Positions 9,301 to 18,700 of a stretch of DNA of 64,000 nt are shown in pieces. The translations under genes were made by a program, and so were the position numbers. The notes below the pieces were generated by a model. That model did not search any database and was not told the origin of the DNA. It saw only the letters and a program-made list of their open reading frames with translations. This DNA comes from Oligoflexus sp. (GTDB lineage: Bacteria > Bdellovibrionota_B > Oligoflexia > Oligoflexales > Oligoflexaceae): assembly GCF_035712445.1 (NCBI RefSeq), contig NZ_DASTAT010000126.1, positions 1-64,000 of the forward strand, read 5' to 3'. Positions within the stretch are counted from its first letter, which is position 1; every line of letters starts with the position of its first letter.

Positions 9301-9329
9301 TTGTCATAGTTAAAAACTATTGCTAATTT
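9301..9329 (+). promoter_or_regulatory. Candidate sigma70-type promoter
   Basis: TTGTCA (9301-9306), a 17-nt AT-rich spacer and TAATTT (9324-9329), about 55 nt before the chosen start of the DUF4337-like gene. The -35 matches the consensus at 5 of 6 bases and the -10 is weaker. This rests on pattern alone. Confidence 0.4.
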
Positions 9330-9382
9330 CATTATCATAGCGAATACCCATTCGATGGAAGGCAATGGAGGGCCTTGCTTTG

Positions 9383-10009
9383 ATGAAGTCATGGATGCGT
9401 TTGAAGTATCATCTGGAAGTGGCCATGCCCCTGACGATTGCAATTTTTGCAGCGGTGCTGGCGATCAATGATCTTTTTGCCGGAAAGTATGGATCGGACG
9501 AGATCAAGGTCAGCAATATGCGCAACAATTCCTATCAGTGGTATCAGAGCAAAGGCATCAAGAGCACGATCGTCGAAGGCCAGGTGGACCTTCTGCAGGT
9601 GCTGTTAGGATCAGGCAGCATCGCGGCGGATAAAAGGGAGGACATGCAGAAGCTGGTGGGGCAGCTGCAGGCCAAAGTGCGAAAATATGAAAGGGAAAAA
9701 ACCGAGATTCTGATGGGATCCCGGCAAATTCCAGAGGATCAGTGGATCCAACCAACGGATGGAAAGCTCGGACTGATCGTCGGGGCCAAGGAATATGATG
9801 GCTATCTGGAATCGCTCGACAGCGCGGGCAACTTTTTTGATATCGCCTCGATGCTGTTTCAGCTCTGCCTCGTGACAGGTTCGGTTGGCATCATCATCAG
9901 TCGTCCTGCGATGAAGTGGGCCTTCTTTCAGTTTACTGTTTTCACGGGAGCGGTCGGACTTTTCCTGAGTGCGGGCGGGCTCTGGATGGCGTCTCTGGTT
10001 GTGGTTTAA
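9383..10009 (+). CDS. DUF4337-like membrane protein
   Basis: 208 residues: one N-terminal membrane helix (about residues 12-30), a long hydrophilic periplasmic or cytoplasmic region with a helical, charged stretch (about 85-115), and two C-terminal membrane helices (about 155-205). The pattern of an early NNSYQWYQSKGIKS segment, a KxEREKTEI helix and a paired C-terminal helix resembles DUF4337 proteins, whose function is unknown. The second ATG at 9383 was chosen because GGAGGG lies 10 nt upstream, while the ATG at 9365 has a cramped site. Divergent from the cyclase gene; probably co-oriented with, but separately expressed from, the PA14 lipoprotein gene 119 nt downstream. The family link is by eye and moderate. 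Confidence 0.6.
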   Translation: MKSWMRLKYHLEVAMPLTIAIFAAVLAINDLFAGKYGSDEIKVSNMRNNSYQWYQSKGIKSTIVEGQVDLLQVLLGSGSIAADKREDMQKLVGQLQAKVRKYEREKTEILMGSRQIPEDQWIQPTDGKLGLIVGAKEYDGYLESLDSAGNFFDIASMLFQLCLVTGSVGIIISRPAMKWAFFQFTVFTGAVGLFLSAGGLWMASLVVV

Positions 10010-10128
10010 CTAATTGATTTTTATTCATTATTGGGAATTTCACCGAAAGGTAAGGTTTCCACGCTCCACTCCTCCGTGCGTTGCACCGAATGCAGTCCGA
10101 ATGTGCGACCTCATGGAGGAGGAATCTC

Positions 10129-10869
10129 ATGCAAGGATTGTGGCTCACATTGGTTTTTGGTCTGCTGCTGCCCGGCTGCGCCAATGAAAAATTTCGCGAT
10201 CAGGTCGAGCAAACCCGGACCCAAGCCGTCGATGCCGCCGGTACCAGCGCGGATCAGCCCACAGAAAAAGATGCCGCCGAGGCCACGGCCAGCATGCCTG
10301 CTGACGTTACGGAAAGCACCGCGGATGGCGAGAGCAGTCCGATGCCGAAGCCCATCTTTGCCGACTGCGAGACGACTCCTGACCGGCCAATCGTCGGCGA
10401 TCTCTACCAACTGCATCCTGATACCAAAGCCCTGCCCGATTTCAAGAAGATGAAGGCGATCAAAAAGATCTGCCTGTCCCAGCTTGATATCAAGACGCGG
10501 AATTTTTCCGAAGGCTTTCCCGGCGTGGAAAAACTGTTTGAGTGGTTCGCCCTTGATATGCGTTTTGCGGTGAACGTTCCGCGTTCGGGAAAATGGGAAT
10601 TCAAGCTGGTCGCCGATGATGGCGCCATACTTTATCTGGACCAGGACAAGCTTGTCGACAATGATGGTCAGCATGAAACGCGGGAAAAGACGGGACGCAG
10701 CAATCTGTCAGCTGGTGTCCATAATTTCCGTGTGAGTTATTTCCAGGGTCCGCGCTATAATATTGCGCTGGAGCTTTACTGGAAAGGCCCTCAGGATACG
10801 GAATTCACCTATATTCCAGCCACCAGCATGATTCGCCCGGACGCGTCCCTTGCGAGCGGCATGGAATAA
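10129..10869 (+). CDS. Lipoprotein with PA14 domain
   Basis: 246 residues. A lipoprotein signal ends in LLPGC (Cys17), followed by an acidic, Ala/Thr/Glu-rich low-complexity linker (to about residue 95) and a C-terminal PA14 domain: FAVNVPRSGKWEFKLVADDG, LYLDQDKLVDNDG, LSAGVHNFRVSY and ALELYWKGP follow the family's beta-barrel pattern. PA14 domains bind carbohydrates or act as adhesin and toxin modules, so a surface-anchored sugar-binding role is likely. The start was set at 10129, where GGAGGAGG sits 6 nt upstream; the longer frame from 10081 would bury the signal peptide. It converges on the pfa operon and shares a bidirectional terminator with it. Confidence 0.85.
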   Translation: MQGLWLTLVFGLLLPGCANEKFRDQVEQTRTQAVDAAGTSADQPTEKDAAEATASMPADVTESTADGESSPMPKPIFADCETTPDRPIVGDLYQLHPDTKALPDFKKMKAIKKICLSQLDIKTRNFSEGFPGVEKLFEWFALDMRFAVNVPRSGKWEFKLVADDGAILYLDQDKLVDNDGQHETREKTGRSNLSAGVHNFRVSYFQGPRYNIALELYWKGPQDTEFTYIPATSMIRPDASLASGME

Positions 10870-10890
10870 AAGGCCCCAGGGGCCGGTTTT
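10868..10890. terminator. Bidirectional intrinsic terminator between PA14 lipoprotein gene and pfaC
   Basis: The near-perfect palindrome GGCCCC-A-GGGGCC (10872-10884) is flanked by AAAA on the left and, after GG, TTTT on the right. It can therefore form a GC stem followed by a U-run on either strand. It sits exactly where two convergent genes end and overlaps the pfaC stop. Confidence 0.6.
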
Positions 10891-13800
10891 AGACCGGCTC
10901 GACCTTCAGCCCCTGGATCGAATAGATCGGCAGCTCATCCCGATAAAGCAAACCATCCGCCGTCAGCTGATGCCTGGCATCATCCGCATTTCTGATGTCA
11001 AGCGCCAGCGTGATCGTCGCCGAGCGTGGTGGGACCTGGCCGCGATAGGTCCAGCTGTGCCGGGAATCCGGACTGATGCGCCAGGACTCGACCTCAGGCC
11101 AACGCTCATGGGCGGCCGCCTTCAGCGTTTGAAGAAGAGCTTCAAGACCCAAAGAGCCTGGCATCACAGGATCCTGATAGAAGTGGGCGTCGAAGAACCA
11201 CTCGTCCGTTCGCACTGTTTTTTTACCGAAGACCCGCTGTGCATCCTTCACTTCAATCGCATCCACCATGAGGATCGGTGAACGCGGCCAACCCTCGCCT
11301 TCCGGATAGACTGTGCGGGCTGGATTCACTTCTTTCCAAGGCGCCACATGCCGCAGACCGATCTGCTGCGCCAGAGCCTCGGTCGTGAAGTAACCGAAGC
11401 TGGTGGAACCTTCATAAACAGGCCCCTCGGCGTTGCTGACGGCGAAGGTATAATCCTGAATGATCATGGATCCCGAGCGGGCGATCTTGGTGCTCTTCAC
11501 ATGAATATGCAGGGTACCGGATCCCCGGCGCACGCTCTGATAAAGCTTCGCATCCCCCGAGAGGTTGCGGAATGAAAGATCCTGCTCACTCAGTAGCGCC
11601 GAGCCCATGTAGGCGGCCATGAATCCGCAGGGCTGCAGCGCGATTTCCAAAAGGACGGCGAAAGGCATGGTGCCGTTCCCTTCGGCCTCCCAGTACCAGG
11701 CGTCAGCCGGAGGATCATAGGCGGCCACGAGTTCGGTACCGACATGCTGCTGCATGAGGGGACCTTCCACCCATTCCACCCGATCCAGAAATTGAAAGGG
11801 GGGTCGCGGAAGACGGGCAATGCGTCTTTGCTCATCGAAGATTTCATAGGCCGGGCCAAAACAATCCGAAGGTTTGCCGCTGGAAAAGGCCAGGATGTTT
11901 TCGTAGGTGTAAGCAGGTGCAGGCGCGTGCTGCTGCCACAGCGCTTCCAGCGACTCGCGGCTCTGGCCCGGAACTTTCAGACAGATATTGGTGATATCCA
12001 CAATGGGTTTATCATCGGCATACATAAGGGCATCACCGATGACATAAGGTTCAGGTCCGTAACCCATTTCCTTGATCTCGACTTCATAGGTCACCTTCCG
12101 CGTGCTCGCCAGCACCTGGCCACGGCACTTGAGCTGCGAAACGATACCAGGGATGGGTTCAAAGCTGAAGCTATCACGCGGACCCACCCAGCCCATGCGC
12201 ATCAGATATATGCGCAGGGTGTGCAGACAGCATTCATACATCAAAGTCCCGGGCATCACCTCGTCATCAACGAAGTGGCAGGTCAGAAACCAGTCATCGG
12301 GGTGAATATCCGCTTCACCGATGATGCGGCCTTTGCCATAGCGTCCGCCGTGAACCTGCAGTTCAGGAATGCGATGCACAAGACGCATATCGCCGCCGGG
12401 AAGACGCTTGGGAGCATCGAGCTGAAGTCGCGCGAAGTCCTGACCAAAACAGGCCGCGTAATCGCCCGAACGCAAAGCATCGAGCTGAGCGTCATCGTAG
12501 GATGCGTCCGCAACCGGCACCAGAGGTTTATAGCCGCCGGTCCATCGGCCGGCTGCGGGTGTCAGCTGAAGCTGGCTCCGTTTCACCCCGCGACCTTCCG
12601 CAAGGGCCTCTTCGGTGAAAAAGCCCGCGCAGCCGTCGGTCATGGTCATCAGAGGCTCGCCGTCGACGGTGGCTTCGAAGTTGAAGTGGAAGAAAAGAGT
12701 TCCGCCCTGTTCGAAGAAACGTTTGATGCGAATATGATAACGAACTGTGCTGCCGATGGCGGGCAGACGATTATGAAAACAGACCTTCGCATCGAGGAGT
12801 CGATAGACGGCCTGGCCTTTGGTTTTGAAATCAGCGCCCAGCCATGCGGAAAGCATAAGGTCCGCCTGGCCGGATTCGACTGCGATACTGGTCGGCATGC
12901 GGCCGTCGTCAAGGTACCAGGCATCGGCGAAGACATCGTGCTCGGTGATCATGAAGCCTTCACCCAGAGAACGCGGTTCACCTTCGATGCTCATCACCCG
13001 ATGGCAAAGAAGGAGTCGTTCATCGGGCAGGCGGACACGGGTCGGGTAGCTGTCGACTTCGGCGAAGTCGGGGCCGAAAACCGGGGCGATCCTGCCTGCG
13101 GCGAATTCCTTGCACGCGGCATAATCGAAGAGTGCCGGGGCTGTGTTGAATGGTTCATGGACCCAGCGAGGGGTGTCGGGGGCTTCCGCTTGCGCGAAGG
13201 AAGGAATCGTAGTTTTTTGCAGAAGGTTTTGCAGGAGCGCATCGCCTTCGACCCTATAGCGAAGGAAGCTCTCGTGACTGGCCGCGACCTGTTTTTGATG
13301 ATCGAGAAGCTGCTGCCAAAGAGCGGACGGGGCCGGCGCATGCGACGGCTGATAGTCTGCAGCGTTGCTATCGGTCAGCGCGTGGGGCTGAAATTCCGCC
13401 ACGTCTGTATCAGGGGGCGGGAGGGGCGGCTGATATCCCGTTTCACCCAGTCTCACCTCAAGATCACGCCGTTCAATCACAAGACCCGGTTTTTGCGGCA
13501 GCTGCTTCATGCGCAGCGGAGCCCCCTTGCGCAGAAGGCGCAAGGTTCCCAGCTGCTGATCACTGCCGACAATTCTCCATTCCTGACTGGCTTCCGAGCG
13601 CCACGCGGGATTTTGCAGTTCCTCAATGACATCAAGAAGCGCCGTCGCGCTGCCTCGATAGTTTGCAACGCGCGGGGCTTGGGAGGATGCTCCGGGCTGC
13701 CGTGCGTGAAGATGCACGCTTTCAATTTCCGCAAGAACGGGAAGTCCCTGGGAAGCTGCCCATTCGGCATCAGCCAGCACCATGGCGGCGACGCTATCGA

Positions 13801-15751
13801 CAGCGACATCCATTTGTATTTCACCAAGCTTTTGTCGCAGGGCAAGCTGCGCACGCCCCCGGGCACTGCCGGGCATATCAACCGCAAAAACCAAAGCCGC
13901 CGGCGTTTCTCCACGAGCGACCGCGGATTGAGCCAAATCCAGGGCTTTCAGGCCGGAGTTTTCCATGGCCGAAACGGTGAAGGAAGGCCCACCCAAACGC
14001 GCTTCGCGGGCAATGCGGGACGCCACGATACTGCCGAGCGCTCCGATCACACGATCCGCATTCAAAGGCGGGATCAGGGCATTGGCGGCAGCGGCGTCAC
14101 CGTCAGCCTGCAGCGCCCAGCGGCAGGCGTAAAGATTGGTGACGGGATCAAGTTCCAATCCAACCACGCAGGCCATCTTTTGCAGGATGGCATCATCCCA
14201 CTCGGGAAGATCGAGTTTGCGCAGAGCCAAAAGACTGTATAGCTGCTGCGGAAGGATCTCGTTCAACTCGGTCGGCGGAATGCGGAAGAGTCCATAGGGA
14301 ATCGCCGCCCGCGCGAAGGCGTCTGCGGCGACAGCGTCCGCTTCCTCGGGAAAATGTTCAAACGTGAAATCGCTTGCATCCAGCTGCGCGGCGGCAATGA
14401 TCGCCACTTTTCGCAAGCCAGGGGTGGCAGCGGGTTGCGTTGCGTAGGAGTGACCATCAACCGCTTTTTCCAGGAGAAGATGCGCATTGATTCCGCCGAA
14501 TCCAAAGCCACTGATGGCTGCACGTCGAAGGCCATTGTCAGCTTGCCATTGTTCTGGATTCTGCAGCACGCGAAAATGCGGCCGCTCTTTATTCCAGCTG
14601 GCGGGAAGTTTTTCAAAGTTCGCGGTAGGCGGCAAAACACCTTCCTGCATGGCCATCAGAATCTTCGCCAGCCCTGCGGCGCCGGCTGCCGTTAGCATAT
14701 GACCCACGTTGGGTTTGACAGAGCCGAGCACGCAGTGCGCATTCAAGGGAGCATCAGACCAGAGCTGCAGCAGAGTTTCCCACTCCGTCTTGTCACCCAA
14801 GGGTGTGCCGGTCGCGTGACATTCAATCATCTGCACATCCTGCGGCTGCCATCCGGCTTCGGCATAAGCCGCCTGCATTGCGCGCAGCTGACCTTCCGTG
14901 GATGGTGCCATCAAACGACCTTCACGATCATTGGACAAGCCCGCACCGCGAATGACTGCCCAGATATGATCACCATGCTGGATCGCATCGTCGAGTCGCT
15001 TCAGAACGAAAATGCCGGCGCCCTCGCCCACCATAAGGCCGTCCGCTTTTTCATCAAAAGCATGGCACAGCCCTTTGCGGGAGAGAGCCTGGAGCGCTGT
15101 GAATCCGACCTGCGTATAAAGGCTATCCGGCCGACTGAGACCTCCGGCCAGCACGCAATCCATCTGCCGTGATTCCAGAGCATCACACGCGAGTTTGATC
15201 GCATAAAGCGAAGACGCACAGGCGGCATCAAGGGTAAAGGATTCTCCGCCCAAACCAAGGGCACGCGCGAGCACGGATGCGGGTAAAGCCGCGGGGGAAA
15301 GATTCCAGCTTTGAGATGCAGCCTTCGCATCGGAGGTCCGCATTTTTCCGCGCAGCCAATCCGCGGCCATCGCTGCGGAACTGGCGGTCGGCAGGGCAAT
15401 ATTCCCAAGGATGACCGCGCAGCGCTGTCGATCGAGGTTTTGATGCCGTGATCCAAAGAAGGCATCGCGTCCGGCTCCCAAGGCAAGGTGAAAGAGCGGA
15501 TCCAGAGCCTGCATGACCTCCGCATCTATTTCCAAACCCACAGACGATTCCGTTTGCTGCTCCAGCGCGTAAACGCGATCGTGCGTAATACGATCCTCGG
15601 GATGCTGCTGGAAATATGCGGCGGGCAAAGGCCAGCGGCCTTCGGCCACGGGGCGACCCAAATCACGACTATCCACGATATGCTGCCAGAATTCTTGAGC
15701 GGTGCGCGCTCCCGGCAGACGAAGACCCATGCTGACTATGGCGATCGACAT
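10889..15751 (-). CDS. pfaC: PUFA-synthase subunit PfaC-like: KS, chain-length factor, two FabA-type DH
   Basis: 1620 residues. Domains: a ketosynthase with active-site DAACASSL near residue 175, then ECHATGTP and the SVKPNVGHM histidine; a second, inactive KS (chain-length factor) in which the Cys position is Glu (SAMENSG near 595); then two FabA-like double-hotdog dehydratases. Each DH has a degenerate first half (no His, near 947 and 1360) and an active second half: CHFVDDEVMPG near 1156 and AHFYQDPVMPG near 1521, with Glu at the acid position (GTLMYE, GSLGLE). This is the KS-CLF-DH-DH order of PfaC, which places cis double bonds in polyunsaturated chains. There is no acyltransferase domain, unlike myxobacterial Pfa3. 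The start overlaps the pfaA stop as TAATG, with GGAG upstream: translational coupling. Last gene of pfaD-pfaA-pfaC. Confidence 0.92.
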   Translation of the reverse strand: MSIAIVSMGLRLPGARTAQEFWQHIVDSRDLGRPVAEGRWPLPAAYFQQHPEDRITHDRVYALEQQTESSVGLEIDAEVMQALDPLFHLALGAGRDAFFGSRHQNLDRQRCAVILGNIALPTASSAAMAADWLRGKMRTSDAKAASQSWNLSPAALPASVLARALGLGGESFTLDAACASSLYAIKLACDALESRQMDCVLAGGLSRPDSLYTQVGFTALQALSRKGLCHAFDEKADGLMVGEGAGIFVLKRLDDAIQHGDHIWAVIRGAGLSNDREGRLMAPSTEGQLRAMQAAYAEAGWQPQDVQMIECHATGTPLGDKTEWETLLQLWSDAPLNAHCVLGSVKPNVGHMLTAAGAAGLAKILMAMQEGVLPPTANFEKLPASWNKERPHFRVLQNPEQWQADNGLRRAAISGFGFGGINAHLLLEKAVDGHSYATQPAATPGLRKVAIIAAAQLDASDFTFEHFPEEADAVAADAFARAAIPYGLFRIPPTELNEILPQQLYSLLALRKLDLPEWDDAILQKMACVVGLELDPVTNLYACRWALQADGDAAAANALIPPLNADRVIGALGSIVASRIAREARLGGPSFTVSAMENSGLKALDLAQSAVARGETPAALVFAVDMPGSARGRAQLALRQKLGEIQMDVAVDSVAAMVLADAEWAASQGLPVLAEIESVHLHARQPGASSQAPRVANYRGSATALLDVIEELQNPAWRSEASQEWRIVGSDQQLGTLRLLRKGAPLRMKQLPQKPGLVIERRDLEVRLGETGYQPPLPPPDTDVAEFQPHALTDSNAADYQPSHAPAPSALWQQLLDHQKQVAASHESFLRYRVEGDALLQNLLQKTTIPSFAQAEAPDTPRWVHEPFNTAPALFDYAACKEFAAGRIAPVFGPDFAEVDSYPTRVRLPDERLLLCHRVMSIEGEPRSLGEGFMITEHDVFADAWYLDDGRMPTSIAVESGQADLMLSAWLGADFKTKGQAVYRLLDAKVCFHNRLPAIGSTVRYHIRIKRFFEQGGTLFFHFNFEATVDGEPLMTMTDGCAGFFTEEALAEGRGVKRSQLQLTPAAGRWTGGYKPLVPVADASYDDAQLDALRSGDYAACFGQDFARLQLDAPKRLPGGDMRLVHRIPELQVHGGRYGKGRIIGEADIHPDDWFLTCHFVDDEVMPGTLMYECCLHTLRIYLMRMGWVGPRDSFSFEPIPGIVSQLKCRGQVLASTRKVTYEVEIKEMGYGPEPYVIGDALMYADDKPIVDITNICLKVPGQSRESLEALWQQHAPAPAYTYENILAFSSGKPSDCFGPAYEIFDEQRRIARLPRPPFQFLDRVEWVEGPLMQQHVGTELVAAYDPPADAWYWEAEGNGTMPFAVLLEIALQPCGFMAAYMGSALLSEQDLSFRNLSGDAKLYQSVRRGSGTLHIHVKSTKIARSGSMIIQDYTFAVSNAEGPVYEGSTSFGYFTTEALAQQIGLRHVAPWKEVNPARTVYPEGEGWPRSPILMVDAIEVKDAQRVFGKKTVRTDEWFFDAHFYQDPVMPGSLGLEALLQTLKAAAHERWPEVESWRISPDSRHSWTYRGQVPPRSATITLALDIRNADDARHQLTADGLLYRDELPIYSIQGLKVEPV

Positions 15752-18700
15752 TATATGGCTCCGATTCCAGGCTCAGTGGAGCCCAGTTTGGTCTGGCGAA
15801 AGGCCTGTGAAAGTCCGGCATCGAGCACGGCTTCCACATCACGGAAATGCATGACCACTTCATCATGTTCATTGATCAGATCCGCATCGGCTATCAAACG
15901 CAAGGCGTCTGCGCGGCGAACCCTCAGCTGCAGGCGGCATTTTCCCTGCAAAGGCTGCAGGATCTCCAGCCATCCGACCTGGGCTGGCAGACAGGGTTTG
16001 CCTTGCTGCAGGGTGGACCATATGATCGCCGCCTGAAAAACAGCATCCACGACTTCCCCGGAAATCAGCCACGACGCAGGAAGGCCAACGCGCGCCCATT
16101 CCGCAGGTTTATGCCCCAAAGCAAGCGTGGCATCCACGCCTTGAGGCGCACAGCTTTGCAGACTTTCAATCAGGTGCAGATCGTCACCGTGGAACAGAAT
16201 CTCGGGATAGGGATTCAGCCCCTGATAAAGGGTATCGGCCGGCAAAGGCGCGGCTGCGGGGATGGCGTCCTGATTGTCACGCGCACCCATGTGCACCTGG
16301 ACTTTGGCATGACGCAATTTTTTATGCTGCGAGGAACGGCTGCAGAGAACGATTTCAAGCGACAGTTGCCCGACCGGAGAGACCAGTTCAATCCAAACCG
16401 GAAGGCTTTGATCAGCATCCAGAACGATGCCCTTCCAAACTTTAAAATCGCGAAGCTGAAGGATGCCGAGCTGCGGCTCCAGATTCTGAGCTGCCGCGGC
16501 CATCCATTCCAAAAGCAAAGCCGCAGGGACGACCGCCCGTTGTTTGATAATATGATCCAGCAGAACGGGCACGGACTCGATGCTGATCGTAAAGCTGGCC
16601 AGCGGCTGAGGTGCATGTTCCAGTTTGCCGAGCGTTTCACCATGGGCCAGGACCACGAGTTCATGAACGCTATCCTGAGGATGGGCTATCGCACGATGCA
16701 CAAGCGCGGCGCCGGCTTCAAGGGGAATGGTGGCCACGCCTTCCGCCGCGAATATTTTCTTCAGGCCATCATTCACCATACCGCCGGACCAGGGGCCCCA
16801 ATTGAAGGCGAGTCCATGACAGGCCGAATACTGCGTGCTGAGATACTGGGCGAATTTATTGAGGGCTTCGTTCGCGACACCATAGGCCACCTGCCCTTTC
16901 CGTCCCAGGCGCGCGGTGGAGGACGAGAAGAGCAGGGCCCAGCGGAGGCCTTTTTTCGCGCATTCCTCGATATACGGCAGGACGCGGAGTTTGGTGTCGA
17001 GCACTTCGAAAAACTCTTCGTCCTTCTGATCCAAAATCCACTTATCACGAATAACACCTGCGCCGTGAATCACGCCCACGGGATGACCGTGATTCTGCCA
17101 CAGATTTTGAAAAGCCGTGCGCAGATCCGCGTCCCGGCTGACGTCAACTGCTTCATAGACGACCTGGGCACCAAGGTCTTCGAGGCCACGAATGGTGTCA
17201 CGCAATTCCCGCTGCTGAATGACCTGCCGATAGGCGCCTTCCAGGTCACGCGGATTGGCGAGTTCAGGATTCATCTGCAAAAGAGCCCGTTTCAGTGCAG
17301 CTGGTTCGTTCAAAGAATGAAGGGCCTCGGGTTCATCCGCACCAAGCGCGGTGCGTCCCCAGATTACGAATTTGGGTTGAAAGTCTTTGGCGAGTGGAAT
17401 CAAAGACGCGGCTGTCACACCACGGGCTCCGCCGGTGACCAGGACAAGGTCTCCGGGCGCCATCGCCTGTTCGGCCGCAGAGTTTTGCGGATAGAACTGA
17501 TCGTGAAGATTCAACTGAAAGAGCTGATCGCGGCTGATGCCGAGTTCCACCGGACCTTTCAGCAAAAGACCATCGAGACAGCGCATGGCCGCTTCGATGC
17601 CGTCGGTAAAATCGCGCCCCAGATCCAGGGCGCGGGCATGCATACCCGTCCACTCTTCCTTCACCGTTTTGGCTAGCGCACTCAGAGCGCCTCCAAAAAC
17701 TTGCGAGCTTGTCTGCAGACCATCCAAACCAAAGCGTCCGCCATTGCGTGTGACAACAGCAAATAGACTTTGATCAGGCTGGGCGTTAAGCGCAGGACCG
17801 CAGCGACGCAAAAGCCGGAAGGCGTGACCGAGCCAGCGCACGGGCGGCATTTCGAGTTTCAAGGGGGCCAGGAGTATAAGGCCATGCAAGACCTCGGGCA
17901 CCTGCAGACGATCAGCCTGGGCCAGTGAAACAAGGCGGGCCTGAAGGCCGCGCTCCTGCAGTTTCAGCATGATATTACGGGCCAGATTGCTGCCGTCGTC
18001 GCCGATCCAGACTTCCGTGCCGGCCAGCCAGGAGCGAGCCTGGCCATCAGGAGTGAAAACTTCAGCTTCCAGTCTTTGCAGATGGAGGGCATCGAGGGGA
18101 TCAGCGGCTTCCTCTTCAAATTCCTCGGCGTCCAGAGCATCAGCCAGGGTAATCACCCTGGCCGCGGCCGTGGCACCCGCCCGCGCGGGTTCTAGCGTTT
18201 CATTTGTTGAGGTTGTGACTGGATTTTTTTTTTTGCTCAGATCCCAGTCTGCGTGTCGGTGATCCGGTTCGAGCAGCGATTGTTCCGCCAGCTGCTCGGC
18301 ATCACCGAGGCCTTCCCGTGCGAGCTGCAGAAGATCGCTTACGGTTTCCAATGCACCGACCTTGTCCTGGGTCGCACTCTGCAGACCAGGAATCATTTCT
18401 GCGAGGCCCGAGAAAATTTCGACCTTTTTGATCGAATCGATGCCAAGGTCGGATTCAAGGCTCATGGACGCCGTCAGGACTTCCTGAGGATATCCGGTTT
18501 TATCGGCCAGGATTTGATAAACGAGTTCTTCCGCGCCGCTGCTCATGATTTTGGTCAAGGGCGAGACGTCATCGACAGGTTCCGCCTGGGCCGGTCCACC
18601 GAGCATTTCGAAAAGATCGGAAATGCTGCGCAGCCGATTCAGTTCGTCAGCGGCAAGTCCGTTCAATTGCGGCAGGCGTTCCTGGATCACGGAAAAGATT

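Noticed and set aside
9365..9382. Upstream ATG for the DUF4337-like gene
   Set aside because: Ribosome site is only 2 nt away; the ATG at 9383 has proper spacing.
11744..14242. 832-codon open frame antisense to pfaC
   Set aside because: It lies wholly inside pfaC, has no recognisable domain, and such frames arise from GC-rich codon use. Similar shadows occur antisense to pfaA (15847-17676), mreB (3482-4450), the DISM kinase (4494-5852), oleB/C (33082-34839) and the RND genes.
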